The position numbers were made by a program, and so were the translations under genes. From CALFER01 sp964472395 (lineage in GTDB: Bacteria; CSSED10-310; CALFER01), in assembly GCA_964472395.1 (NCBI GenBank), contig CAYYMM010000084.1, forward strand, positions 1 through 20,546: a stretch of DNA of 20,546 nucleotides, read 5' to 3'. Below, in pieces: positions 8,479 to 16,127 of the stretch. Position 1 is the stretch's first letter; each line of letters opens with the position of its first letter. The notes beneath the pieces were generated by a model. It saw only the letters and a list, made by a program, of their open reading frames with translations. It searched no databases and had not been told where the DNA came from.

Positions 8479-9156
8479 CATCATTGGCAATGCCATCATG
8501 ATCTGGGTAAGAACATCAGGTGGTGTCAGAACTGCAGCGACGATGAAGATGATCACAATGGCATACTTTCGCTGTCTTCTTAGGAGTTCATGCCTGATAA
8601 TGCCGAGTTTTGCGAGAAATGAGATCAGCACCGGCATTTCGAATATCGTGCCAAAAATCAGAATTAGTGTCGTTGAAAACTTCAGATACTCACTCATGGT
8701 AAGCATGGGTTGAATGGTTTCGCTCGACAGGCTTATGAAGAATCGAAAACCCCATGGAAAGACCTGCCAGTAACAGAAAGCGGAGCCCAGGAGAAAGAAT
8801 AGCGTCGAGATCAGAACAAAGGGAAGTGCACTCCGGCGTTCATGCTCATAGAGCGCGGGTTCAACGAAGCGCCATATCTGATAGAAGATGACCGGACAGG
8901 CCAGGATGATGCCCGAGAAAATCGCGACCTTGAAGTACACTACAAAGATTTCTGGAAGACTCGTAAAGACAAGTCTCCTATCAGCTTCCGGAAGTAAATC
9001 GATTAATGGTTTGGCTAGAAAAGTAAACACCCGGTCTGAAATGGCCAGTCCCACCATCATCCCGATCAGCACAGCGCCGATCGCCTTGAGCAACCGGGAT
9101 CTCAGCTCTGTCAAATGCTGTATGACCGGCAGATCTGCACCCGGAACATTACTCAT
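8398..9156 (-). CDS. tatC: Sec-independent protein translocase TatC
   Basis: Receptor subunit of the twin-arginine pathway, which exports folded proteins across the inner membrane. From ATG 9156 it has 252 residues, the usual TatC size. A longer frame upstream exists, but it would run through tatA. Family features: an N-terminal HLTELRSRLLKAI recognition segment, FVEPALYEHERRS with the conserved Glu region after the second span, and about six hydrophobic spans (for example ALPFVLISTLFFLLGSAF and YAIVIIFIVAAVLT). The start ATG overlaps the tatA stop (ATGAGTAA, 8 bases), so translation is coupled. The C-terminal 26 codons overlap rnr on the opposite strand. Confidence 0.95.
   Translation of the reverse strand: MSNVPGADLPVIQHLTELRSRLLKAIGAVLIGMMVGLAISDRVFTFLAKPLIDLLPEADRRLVFTSLPEIFVVYFKVAIFSGIILACPVIFYQIWRFVEPALYEHERRSALPFVLISTLFFLLGSAFCYWQVFPWGFRFFISLSSETIQPMLTMSEYLKFSTTLILIFGTIFEMPVLISFLAKLGIIRHELLRRQRKYAIVIIFIVAAVLTPPDVLTQIMMALPMMLLYEISILGAKLFGRSASGKHESEIE
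8423..8455. repeat. Hairpin inside the rnr-tatC 3' overlap
   Basis: A perfect 10-bp palindrome CCGCTAGCGG (8423-8432) overlaps a 7-bp stem, CGGAGCG (8430-8436) with CGCTCCG (8449-8455), around a 12-base loop. It lies in sequence that codes on both strands near the stops of rnr and tatC. No T-tract follows on either strand, so it is not a standard intrinsic terminator. It could still protect or stall the 3' ends of the two mRNAs. Confidence 0.4.
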
Positions 9157-9439
9157 GTGATATCGACCGGTTGGATTGATCAGATCCGGATTTTGATTCG
9201 GGAGGATGAGAGGGAGGTGGATCGGTATCATGGGTGCTTCGATTCGAATGCTTCTCCTGCGAGCGATACCGAGAAATCTCGTCGAGTTCCATTGAACTCC
9301 GGACATCGTTTACGGCTTTTCGAAACTCGGCAAGACCTCTTCCAAGCAATCGAGCGAGTTCCGGAAGCTTTTTCGGTCCGAATAAAAGCAGAACAATGAC
9401 CAGAACCAGTAGCATTTCCTGAAAACTGAGTCCAAACAT
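9149..9439 (-). CDS. tatA: Twin-arginine translocase TatA/TatB-family subunit
   Basis: A 96-residue single-span Tat protein. MFGLSFQEMLLVLVIVLLLF is the short membrane helix. FGPKKLPELARLLGRGLAEF is the hinge and amphipathic helix, followed by a polar tail rich in Ser, His and Pro. The FGxxKLP motif and GRGLAEFRKA favour TatA, while LPELARLLGR is also TatB-like. No separate tatB is visible, so this may be a two-component TatAC system in which one protein does both jobs. The start matches the family. No Shine-Dalgarno is seen before ATG 9439. Confidence 0.9.
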   Translation of the reverse strand: MFGLSFQEMLLVLVIVLLLFGPKKLPELARLLGRGLAEFRKAVNDVRSSMELDEISRYRSQEKHSNRSTHDTDPPPSHPPESKSGSDQSNRSISHE

Positions 9440-9445
9440 GCTTTA

Positions 9446-9474
9446 ATCATAAGTAAGTAGTTTCAGATTGTCCA
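9446..9474 (-). promoter_or_regulatory. Candidate tatAC promoter
   Basis: On the minus strand, TGGACA (9469-9474, 5/6 to consensus), a 17-base spacer and TATGAT (9446-9451, 5/6) form a strong sigma-70-like promoter. The expected transcription start falls at or next to the tatA ATG (9439), implying a leaderless or nearly leaderless mRNA. This fits the lack of a ribosome binding site. Confidence 0.6.
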
Positions 9475-9502
9475 CAAGCAGCATCAGTGGTAGGTTTTCA
9501 TC

Positions 9503-10456
9503 ATGGTCCCTCACAACGATCGCCGCTTTGTCTTTGGTCCAGTCCATTCCAGACGCCTGGGACGATCTCTCGGCGTCGATCTCGTGACCCATAAAACATG
9601 CAATCTTGACTGCATTTATTGTGAATGTGGCAGGACGACCCACCTCTTGGTCGATCGCGGCCGATTCATTCCAATGGATGAGTTGCGTATTGAACTGGAT
9701 GACTTCTTTTCATCCTCACATGAGATTCTCGATTACGTTACGTTTTCTGGAGCGGGCGAACCCACCCTGAGTCTTGATCTCGGATCGGCTGTGTCGCACA
9801 TCCATAGCGTGACATCGACACCGATCGCCCTGCTGACCAACGGCATCCTGCTCTCGCGACCCGATGTCATCGCAGACATCCAGGAAATTGATGTGATCAT
9901 TCCATCCTTGGATGCGGCGACCGAGAGTGTCTTCAGAACAATCAACCGACCGGTCGAAGGCGTTTCATTCCAGGATTACATCAGCGGGTTGAGGAGTTTG
10001 AGACACCGAGTGCGGGCTCAGATCTGGCTCGAAATCCTGCTGTGTCGATCTGTGAACGATTCCAGGGAGCATCTTGAATTGTTGGCCGAGGAAATCGGGA
10101 GAATCGCTCCGAACGGCATCCAGATCAACACACTGTACCGCCCTGGAACGGTTAAAACCATTGAACCTCTGTCTGCAGAAGAACTTACCGATGCTGCCGA
10201 AATCCTGAGCCGGCATTGTGAGATTGTAGCACCTCAGACCTTGACGGGCAGACTTGAACCCAAATCCGATCCGCTGTCCACGATCCGATTACGCATTCTC
10301 GAGACCGTTTCCAGGCGTCCCTGTTCGATCGTTGAATTAGCCAATGGCTTGGAATGTGATCCGGTTCTGATTGAAAAACTGGTCGATGAAATGCTGGCTG
10401 GTAGTGTGATCCGGAAAATCTTGCACGTTGATGGCATCTATTTCCATCGCGCTTAG
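9503..10456 (+). CDS. Radical SAM protein with C-terminal winged-helix-like domain
   Basis: A 317-residue radical SAM enzyme. C33, C37 and C40 in KTCNLDCIYCECG form the CX3CX2C [4Fe-4S]/SAM site. The preceding FGPVHSRRLGRSLGVDL and the later TFSGAGEPTLS, which includes the SAM-contacting glycine/glutamate motif, are typical of the COG0731-like group of Fe-S oxidoreductases. Residues about 250-317 (ILETVSRRPCSIVELANGL) look like a small winged helix. The reaction is unknown. Relatives are often annotated only as radical SAM proteins, and a resemblance to tRNA wyosine enzymes does not fix the substrate here. GGTAGG lies 8 bases before ATG 9503. It diverges from tatA and converges on the peptidase/barrel gene. 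Confidence 0.88.
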   Translation: MVPHNDRRFVFGPVHSRRLGRSLGVDLVTHKTCNLDCIYCECGRTTHLLVDRGRFIPMDELRIELDDFFSSSHEILDYVTFSGAGEPTLSLDLGSAVSHIHSVTSTPIALLTNGILLSRPDVIADIQEIDVIIPSLDAATESVFRTINRPVEGVSFQDYISGLRSLRHRVRAQIWLEILLCRSVNDSREHLELLAEEIGRIAPNGIQINTLYRPGTVKTIEPLSAEELTDAAEILSRHCEIVAPQTLTGRLEPKSDPLSTIRLRILETVSRRPCSIVELANGLECDPVLIEKLVDEMLAGSVIRKILHVDGIYFHRA

Positions 10457-10570
10457 AAGCATGGATTGCATAGGGTTCCGTCGATAATGAACATCGCTAG
10501 ATTCAACCTTTCAGATTGGTTTCCACTCAGATGACCAGGATGTCGGGATGGCGGGAGCGAGGTATATCGT

Positions 10571-13444
10571 TCAGAAACTCCGTCGAATCGACCATTCATA
10601 CACATATCCGCCTTGAAATTTCGTGAAATCGGTCTGTTTTGCCCACTCAAAATGCCATTCAACCCCGATCAGCCAGAAATTGAACCCGAATCCAGCTGCA
10701 CCATAAAGATTGCCTTCACGTTCTTTCGTCTCGGGATTGTCAAAATCCCATTCTTCTTCTTCTCCTTTTGACCAGATCGTTCCAACGTCCGCAAAGAACT
10801 TCCCTCGGAACCCATAAAACCCGATTCCACCGGCGAATTCCAGTCGGTCGATCAGCGGGAAGCGCAGTTCGAGATTTGTGATCGCGAAGTAGTTTCCGAC
10901 AAGAGTAGCATAACCATATCCGCGGATAGTGTTGAATCCGCCAAGACCATAATATTCGGGGTTGTCGCCGGATGAAAAGATCCCCCACTCGCGAAACGCG
11001 ATTAACGATCGTCTCGTTAATGGGATGTAGGCTCGATAGTCGAAATAAGTGTTGATGTACTTTCCAAAATCGGATGCGAGGGCGATAGGATAGCGTACCG
11101 AGATTTCGAAACGTTGCCCACCGTAAGGTTCTGAGTAACCCGTGAGCGGTTTATATCGAACAGTGTCTCCGACAAACGCCGGCTCGATAAAACTCGTCTT
11201 CTCGTCATAATCATCGTATCCGGATAGAGAACTGCTGTAGTTCTTTATGAAAACGCCGTAATCCAGTTCGAATCGATAGAAAGTAGTCAGTGGATATTCC
11301 GCATGCAGCATTCCTCCATAATAATCCCATTCGACTCGATGGTACAGACCAGTGGTGGAATTATAGCGATAGTAGTAATCCGAATCTTGAAGTGCCACGA
11401 TCCCATAGTCGATGCGATTTGGAAGATAAATATAGGATCCGCGAATTCCATTACGATTGTCTCGGCGAATAGCAAGCAGACTGAACTGATGGTTACCGAG
11501 AATATCAGACATGATCAGACCGCCCTCCACTGCGAGATCCCCGTCGGTTCCATAACTGATCTGTCCGATTGCGATATCGGGGACGAGCCGGAATTTGACT
11601 TTTTGATTCTGTAGCATCGAAGGTGACTCCGGCAATGATGTTGTGATTTCGGGTTTTGGAGGCGTGTAGATCAACACTTCCCCTTCCGGTCCCAGATACT
11701 TCTCATCTTTCGCTACGTCAGGCACGACTACCTCACGATCGACCGGGATCACAATGATTCGCTGGGTGGCTTCAATGTAATATGAAATCGCGATCTCACT
11801 GCCATCTTCTGAGAAACTTGGAGTGAACATTCCAGTCACTGGCGCTGCGATCCGGTGGATGTCTCCTGAATTCAGATTCATGATGTATGGGTCATTGATC
11901 CCGTCGATTCGATCGGAAATGTATGCGATGGATTGCCCATCCGGAGACCATGAGGGCATGGTCTCGTTGCCGGGGCTCAGTATGACCGGTTGCTGATTTG
12001 CATCGGATAGCGACACGCGGTACAAATCGTATTGTCCGTCTCGTTCAGTTGAGTATACAAGCCATTCGCCATCCGGTGACCAGGCCGGTGTTTCATCGAT
12101 ATATGCATCGTTCGTGATTCGGGATGTCACTCCGGTCGCCAGATCGAGTACAAAAAGATCGGATTGTGCATCCTTGAATCCGCTATATGCGACACGTAAT
12201 CCATCCGGTGACAGAGCAGGAGAAGCAGGTTGATCCTCAAGAATCGGATATGTGGCAGCCAGACCGCCGACAGCAGGATCGATCAATTGAACGTAGTGTC
12301 GGTTTTCCCAGACCGAGATATACACGAGGCGATCATCCCATGGATTACCGCTGAGAGGTCTTCCGTCCGTCACCATGTTTCTGTATCTATTACGATCGAG
12401 ATCACATGTCAGACAATCGAAAACAGGTTCCTTTTTCTCGGGATCTGTCGTCCCCAGAAACACATTGAAGCCTTCGGGACCATTCTCCGCATATGCGATC
12501 AACTCGCTCCCAGGCGAAAAGACCGGTGCCAGACGTCTGAAGAACTTTTTCTGACCCTGGAGCATTTTGTCGAACGACGTGATGCCTTCTCGACGTCGCT
12601 CAACTTCAATGACCCTGCGACGTAGATCTTCCTTCCACTGCTCTGACAGTTCATCCAAAGTACAACCGAATGTCTCCTTCACCGAACGCATGAAGTAATT
12701 CTCGGTCCGCAAGGTCTTCCTAAGTTCCCACATCAATGCGCGTAACGAGTGTACTCCGTATCGGTTTCTGAGGAAATCAACTGCGGACTGCGCAGCTTTG
12801 TACCCGAGATACGGGCTGGGGAGGTAATCAAATGTCTCCATCTGATCGAGTGACGGAAGGATGTTCGATATCACAGCATCGCGAAGCACCATTCGACCGA
12901 CCGCATCCCAATCCCCTGCAATATGCTCGGCAAAACCTTCCATGATCCAGATTGGTACGGGTGAGATTCGATTCAATCGGTTCTGAAATAAAACTTCAAA
13001 CTCGAATGTATGCACCAACTCGTGGATGATCAGGGATTCCAACGCTTTTTTTGAACCGTCGAGAGGGATAACGATACGACGCTTGATCGGTTCAGAAAAT
13101 CCAGCGACCCCCTGCGGAATGAATCCTTCTAGAATATTAGTTTGCTGGAAATCCGAATGACTCTTGTATAAAACCACAGGCGTTTTATCCGACAATTCGG
13201 TCCCTAGGTCTTCTGCGACCCGGAGATAGGCGGATTCGAAAAACCGAATCGCTTCAGGGATAAGCGGTGAGCACTCGGGATAGTAGTAAAACTCGAAATG
13301 ATCTGTTTCATGTTTCACCCATCCGAAATCGACGTATGTGATTTTGTTTTTACCGAATGCGTCGGCAGTTCCGACAGACACAGAAAACCAAAGAATAGCA
13401 GGCAGAATCGTGGAAATTGATCTGTGCAACCGAGTGTTCTTCAT
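10571..13444 (-). CDS. Metallopeptidase / TolB-like propeller / Omp85-type barrel fusion
   Basis: A 957-residue outer-membrane protein with three parts. A signal peptide ends near residue 29 (TADA). Residues about 45-300 are a peptidase MA-like gluzincin domain: DHFEFYYYPE, then HELVH at 141-145 and WIMEGFAEH, with E169 the likely third zinc ligand. Residues about 305-570 are PD40/TolB-type propeller blades (LSPDGLRVAYSG, WSPDGEWLVYS, WSPDGQSIAYISD). Residues about 611-957 form a beta barrel of the BamA/TamA surface-antigen type, with the loop motif TIRGYGY near 840 and a terminal Phe (YEWSIRRSF) suitable for Bam recognition. The active-site residues are intact, so it may be a working protease at the outer membrane. 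It is the last gene after two lipoproteins, with a 16-base gap. Confidence 0.88.
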   Translation of the reverse strand: MKNTRLHRSISTILPAILWFSVSVGTADAFGKNKITYVDFGWVKHETDHFEFYYYPECSPLIPEAIRFFESAYLRVAEDLGTELSDKTPVVLYKSHSDFQQTNILEGFIPQGVAGFSEPIKRRIVIPLDGSKKALESLIIHELVHTFEFEVLFQNRLNRISPVPIWIMEGFAEHIAGDWDAVGRMVLRDAVISNILPSLDQMETFDYLPSPYLGYKAAQSAVDFLRNRYGVHSLRALMWELRKTLRTENYFMRSVKETFGCTLDELSEQWKEDLRRRVIEVERRREGITSFDKMLQGQKKFFRRLAPVFSPGSELIAYAENGPEGFNVFLGTTDPEKKEPVFDCLTCDLDRNRYRNMVTDGRPLSGNPWDDRLVYISVWENRHYVQLIDPAVGGLAATYPILEDQPASPALSPDGLRVAYSGFKDAQSDLFVLDLATGVTSRITNDAYIDETPAWSPDGEWLVYSTERDGQYDLYRVSLSDANQQPVILSPGNETMPSWSPDGQSIAYISDRIDGINDPYIMNLNSGDIHRIAAPVTGMFTPSFSEDGSEIAISYYIEATQRIIVIPVDREVVVPDVAKDEKYLGPEGEVLIYTPPKPEITTSLPESPSMLQNQKVKFRLVPDIAIGQISYGTDGDLAVEGGLIMSDILGNHQFSLLAIRRDNRNGIRGSYIYLPNRIDYGIVALQDSDYYYRYNSTTGLYHRVEWDYYGGMLHAEYPLTTFYRFELDYGVFIKNYSSSLSGYDDYDEKTSFIEPAFVGDTVRYKPLTGYSEPYGGQRFEISVRYPIALASDFGKYINTYFDYRAYIPLTRRSLIAFREWGIFSSGDNPEYYGLGGFNTIRGYGYATLVGNYFAITNLELRFPLIDRLEFAGGIGFYGFRGKFFADVGTIWSKGEEEEWDFDNPETKEREGNLYGAAGFGFNFWLIGVEWHFEWAKQTDFTKFQGGYVYEWSIRRSF

Positions 13445-13460
13445 GTTATTTCCCCGCTTA

Positions 13461-14147
13461 TTATTCTCTCATTAAGTACCGAGTCGCATTGACCTTTTTC
13501 CCGATGATGAAATCGAGAAACGCTCGTATTTTTGTTTGCGAGACTTCAAAAAACACACCGACTTCATCCGCTGCCCCTTCAGTTGTCTCATCCGCCTCGT
13601 ACGTTTTGTCCACGACGATACGATTGTTGAGGGTATCCACCAGATACAGATTCATTCTAAATTTGTAACTTGTACGATCCTTCCAGACTTTTGACGGCAC
13701 TCGGTATCCGTATCGATTCACTTTCCATTCGCTGTCATACCCGGAATAGTCCGAAGCTTCATAGAAAATGTCACCTAGAATAACGAGATCGATCTGATTC
13801 TGAGCGTTCCAGGCAGGCCAATCGTAAGCGGTGATCTGGTCTTTCAGCGTCGGACTGGTGTCATCCTTCAACTCAAACGATAACGAACTTTTCTCAACAG
13901 TGCGGAAGTTTTTAAGTGAATTGATGTTCTTCACTTCCTTGAGAAAAACTGATTCGAGATCTCGCGATGTGTCAAACTCCGTATTTTTCTGAATCACTTT
14001 CCAGAATCCGATTGACATATCCATAATGTTCTCGATGACCGGAGCGCGCCGATAATCGATTCTGACTTTGCGTGCATTGGGCAGGCACGCAATGAGAAGT
14101 GTTGCCAATGCGATTAACGAAAACGACTTAATCCATCGAGGAATCAT
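13461..14147 (-). CDS. Outer-membrane-type lipoprotein, unknown function
   Basis: A 228-residue lipoprotein. ATG 14147 was chosen because GGAAGGA (14156-14162) lies 8 bases upstream. It also places a short signal peptide, MIPRWIKSFSLIALATLLIAC, directly at the start with the lipobox LIAC. A longer frame from 14210 would bury that signal. The mature protein has mixed alpha/beta character (QIDLVILGDIFYEAS, YKFRMNLYLVDTLNNRIVVD) that loosely recalls TolB/CsgG-like lipoproteins, where a strand carrying a VD-type turn follows a receptor-like core. This resemblance is weak. No catalytic motif is seen. Its start overlaps the end of the TPR lipoprotein gene by 20 bases, so it is probably co-translated with it and with the barrel protein. 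Confidence 0.82.
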   Translation of the reverse strand: MIPRWIKSFSLIALATLLIACLPNARKVRIDYRRAPVIENIMDMSIGFWKVIQKNTEFDTSRDLESVFLKEVKNINSLKNFRTVEKSSLSFELKDDTSPTLKDQITAYDWPAWNAQNQIDLVILGDIFYEASDYSGYDSEWKVNRYGYRVPSKVWKDRTSYKFRMNLYLVDTLNNRIVVDKTYEADETTEGAADEVGVFFEVSQTKIRAFLDFIIGKKVNATRYLMRE

Positions 14148-14544
14148 ATGAAGAGTCCTTCCGTTTCTTAGGTTCGTACTCGCGATCGCTCTGGGGCCTC
14201 GTCGATTCATTCTCTTCGCGATGACTCAAAGCACCGAGATTGAGTTTTAGGATCCGCGAATCGGGGCGGAGCTTCAATGCCTGATGGAAACCCTGTTCAG
14301 CCTTTTCCGGATACCCCTCCACTTCTGCTGCAACCGCTAGATTGTTCAAGGCTGCCACATTGCCTGGATCTGCTTCGAGCACTATTCGCCAGTGGATGGC
14401 GGCTTCATGCCAGTACCCTTTTTCAGCCAGGCGAATCCCGTAATCCACCAGATCTCGCGGAGTGCGATGCCGATGTACAGCACAGCCAGTCATACCTTCA
14501 AATATAAAAAGTAGGATCAAACCGAAGCCAATTTTGCGAATCAC
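14128..14544 (-). CDS. TPR-repeat lipoprotein
   Basis: A 138-residue protein read from GTG 14544, with CGGAGG-type Shine-Dalgarno (GGAGG, 14554-14558) 9 bases upstream. The signal peptide MIRKIGFGLILLFIFEGMTGC ends in the lipobox MTGC. At least two TPR units follow: GIRLAEKGYWHEAAIHWRIVL with PGNVAALNNLAVAAEVEGY, then PEKAEQGFHQALKLRPDS. The charged tail (ENESTRPQSDREYEPKKRKD) is low in complexity. TPR lipoproteins of this size usually act as docking proteins inside the outer membrane, and BamD and PilF are known examples of the type. It is the first gene of a three-gene operon and may help fold or tether the barrel protein. That role is inferred from gene order. Confidence 0.85.
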   Translation of the reverse strand: MIRKIGFGLILLFIFEGMTGCAVHRHRTPRDLVDYGIRLAEKGYWHEAAIHWRIVLEADPGNVAALNNLAVAAEVEGYPEKAEQGFHQALKLRPDSRILKLNLGALSHREENESTRPQSDREYEPKKRKDSSYDSSMD

Positions 14545-14558
14545 GTGAGTAATCCTCC

Positions 14559-14575
14559 GTTCCAGCTAGCGGAAC
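14559..14575. repeat. Short inverted repeat between divergent genes
   Basis: GTTCC-AGCTAGC-GGAAC is a perfect 5-bp inverted repeat with a self-complementary GCTAGC in the loop. It sits just upstream of the TPR-lipoprotein Shine-Dalgarno and about 20 bases from the -35 of the glgA-like gene. It could be an operator or a leader hairpin, but the stem is short. Confidence 0.3.
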
Positions 14576-14594
14576 CCCATAAGATATCGGTTGC

Positions 14595-14623
14595 TTGACA
14601 AGTCACTGGATGGTTCATAGTAT
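14595..14623 (+). promoter_or_regulatory. Sigma-70-type promoter of the glgA-like gene
   Basis: A perfect -35 TTGACA (14595-14600), a 17-base spacer and TAGTAT (14618-14623, 4/6 to the -10 consensus). Transcription would start near 14630, giving a leader of about 31 bases before ATG 14661. The upstream ATG at 14640 would be only about 10 bases from that start and has no Shine-Dalgarno. Confidence 0.7.
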
Positions 14624-14660
14624 CCGTTCTTCTGCTTGAATGTCTGTGAGGGTAGAATCG

Positions 14661-16127
14661 ATGTTGAAGCCGGATTTGGACATTCTTATTGTCGCTTCCG
14701 AGGTCACCCCGTTGGCTCGAACTGGCGGCCTCGGAGACGCAACCCACAATCTTGCAAAGTATCTCCGCCAAATTGGGCATAATCCACAGTTGATCATACC
14801 ATGCTATCGGGGAATTCAACAGAAGGTTCCCAGTGAAAGCATCCGATCGAACATTATGGTGCCGATATCGAATCGATCCGAACCCATATCGATTCATCGA
14901 ACCTTCATCGAGAAGGATATCCCGGTTTACCTGGTTGAGAAAGCTAACTACTTCGACCGCTCGGAACTCTACGGGACTAAAGAGGGTAATTACAGAGACA
15001 ACTCCGAACGATTTATCTTTTTTTCGCGCGCTGTGCCTGAATTGATCCGTCATCTTGATCTGACACCTGATATCGTGCATTGTCACGACTGGCAAACCGC
15101 ACTCGTCCCATTATATATACGGTTGAACCGCGACAGCGTTCAAGCATTTCAGTCCATTCGCACGGTGTTTACATTTCATGACCTCTCCTACCAAGGTATA
15201 TTTTGGTGTTATGATATGCAGTTTACTGGTCTGAGCTGGGATTATTTCCGACCGGATCGCCTCGAGTTTTTCGGAGATCTGAATCTCCTGAAAGCCGGAA
15301 TCATATTCTCAGATGCCTTGACCACTGTCTCGGATGCATATTGCCAAGCTGTTCAGACACTGCAGCATGGACAAGGATTGGATGGTCTGCTTCGTGCACG
15401 TCAGAATCGATTCTTCGGGATCTCAAACGGGATCGATTGCGATCGATGGAATCCCGAGCACGATGAGATGATTCAAGCCAACTTCTCTGCAGATGCTCCG
15501 GTAAACAAAAACCGATGCCGCGATCACCTTGCCTCGGTCTGCAACTTCTCCACACATGATGATCGCCTTATCGCAGGAGTCATCGGCCGTCTGAACAACT
15601 CGAGAGGCATGGATATTCTAGCCCGGTCCATTCCTAAAATACTCGAACGCGATATGAACCTTTGTATTCTGGGAATTGGCGAGACAGGCATTGAAAGGCT
15701 TATCCAGGACACGGCGATGAAATTCCCGGACCGAGTTGCCTTTTTCAACACTGTCGATGATAGTCTCGCGCACCAGATTCTTGCCGGATCGGACATGTTC
15801 CTCATGCCATCACGCAATGATCCGGGCGGGATGAGCCATTTACAAGCCATGCGATATGGGAGTATTCCGATTGCACGATCAACATTCGGACTTCGTGACA
15901 CAATCGAAAATTACGATGAACGAACCCGTCGCGGAACCGGAGTTCTTTTTGATGAAGCCGCTCCGGATGCATTACTGTCGGCTATCGATCGCGCGATTTG
16001 TCTGTTTCGGGAGCCATCCCATCGGGCGGGATTGTTGCGGCAGTGCATGACGCGGGATGTCTCTGGACTCACAACCGCAAATCAGTATGAGGTGATCTAC
16101 TCGAAACTTCTTTCCGGTGTTTTGTGA
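14661..16127 (+). CDS. glgA: Glycogen/starch synthase-like GT5 glycosyltransferase
   Basis: About 488 residues, close to the 477 of E. coli GlgA. The family normally extends alpha-1,4-glucan from ADP- or UDP-glucose in the cytoplasm. ATG 14661 was chosen for GAGGG 8 bases upstream and the promoter position. The fold signature is clear: DILIVASEVTPLARTGGLGD, DIVHCHDWQTALVPLY, TFHDLSYQG, GISNGIDCDRWNPEHD, and a C-terminal PSRNDPGGMSHLQAMRYGS. Three classical sites differ conservatively. KTGGLAD reads RTGGLGD (R20), the Lys five residues after the phosphate-binding Arg is Arg (R310, then R315), and EPCG reads DPGG (D387). The fold is confident; the donor sugar and the product are uncertain. Its stop overlaps the GspN-like start. 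Confidence 0.82.
   Translation: MLKPDLDILIVASEVTPLARTGGLGDATHNLAKYLRQIGHNPQLIIPCYRGIQQKVPSESIRSNIMVPISNRSEPISIHRTFIEKDIPVYLVEKANYFDRSELYGTKEGNYRDNSERFIFFSRAVPELIRHLDLTPDIVHCHDWQTALVPLYIRLNRDSVQAFQSIRTVFTFHDLSYQGIFWCYDMQFTGLSWDYFRPDRLEFFGDLNLLKAGIIFSDALTTVSDAYCQAVQTLQHGQGLDGLLRARQNRFFGISNGIDCDRWNPEHDEMIQANFSADAPVNKNRCRDHLASVCNFSTHDDRLIAGVIGRLNNSRGMDILARSIPKILERDMNLCILGIGETGIERLIQDTAMKFPDRVAFFNTVDDSLAHQILAGSDMFLMPSRNDPGGMSHLQAMRYGSIPIARSTFGLRDTIENYDERTRRGTGVLFDEAAPDALLSAIDRAICLFREPSHRAGLLRQCMTRDVSGLTTANQYEVIYSKLLSGVL

Noticed and set aside
9157..9306. N-terminal extension of tatC by 50 residues
   Set aside because: The added residues are the tatA tail in another frame and do not match TatC. 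ATG 9156 gives the normal 252-residue protein.
10457..10570. Possible terminator between the convergent radical SAM and peptidase/barrel genes
   Set aside because: Only weak pairing (AACC with GGTT around 10505-10521) and no stem followed by a T-tract. I see no supported feature in this gap.
10453..10662. Small minus-strand frame of 69 codons spanning the end of the barrel gene
   Set aside because: It overlaps the barrel's C-terminal coding region in another frame and resembles no known protein.
14148..14210. N-terminal extension of the second lipoprotein
   Set aside because: It would place 21 polar residues before a clear lipoprotein signal peptide; ATG 14147 has a good Shine-Dalgarno.
14541..15095. 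Minus-strand open frame of 184 codons over the start of the glgA-like gene
   Set aside because: It runs antisense through a strong promoter and conserved GT5 motifs and has no family features.
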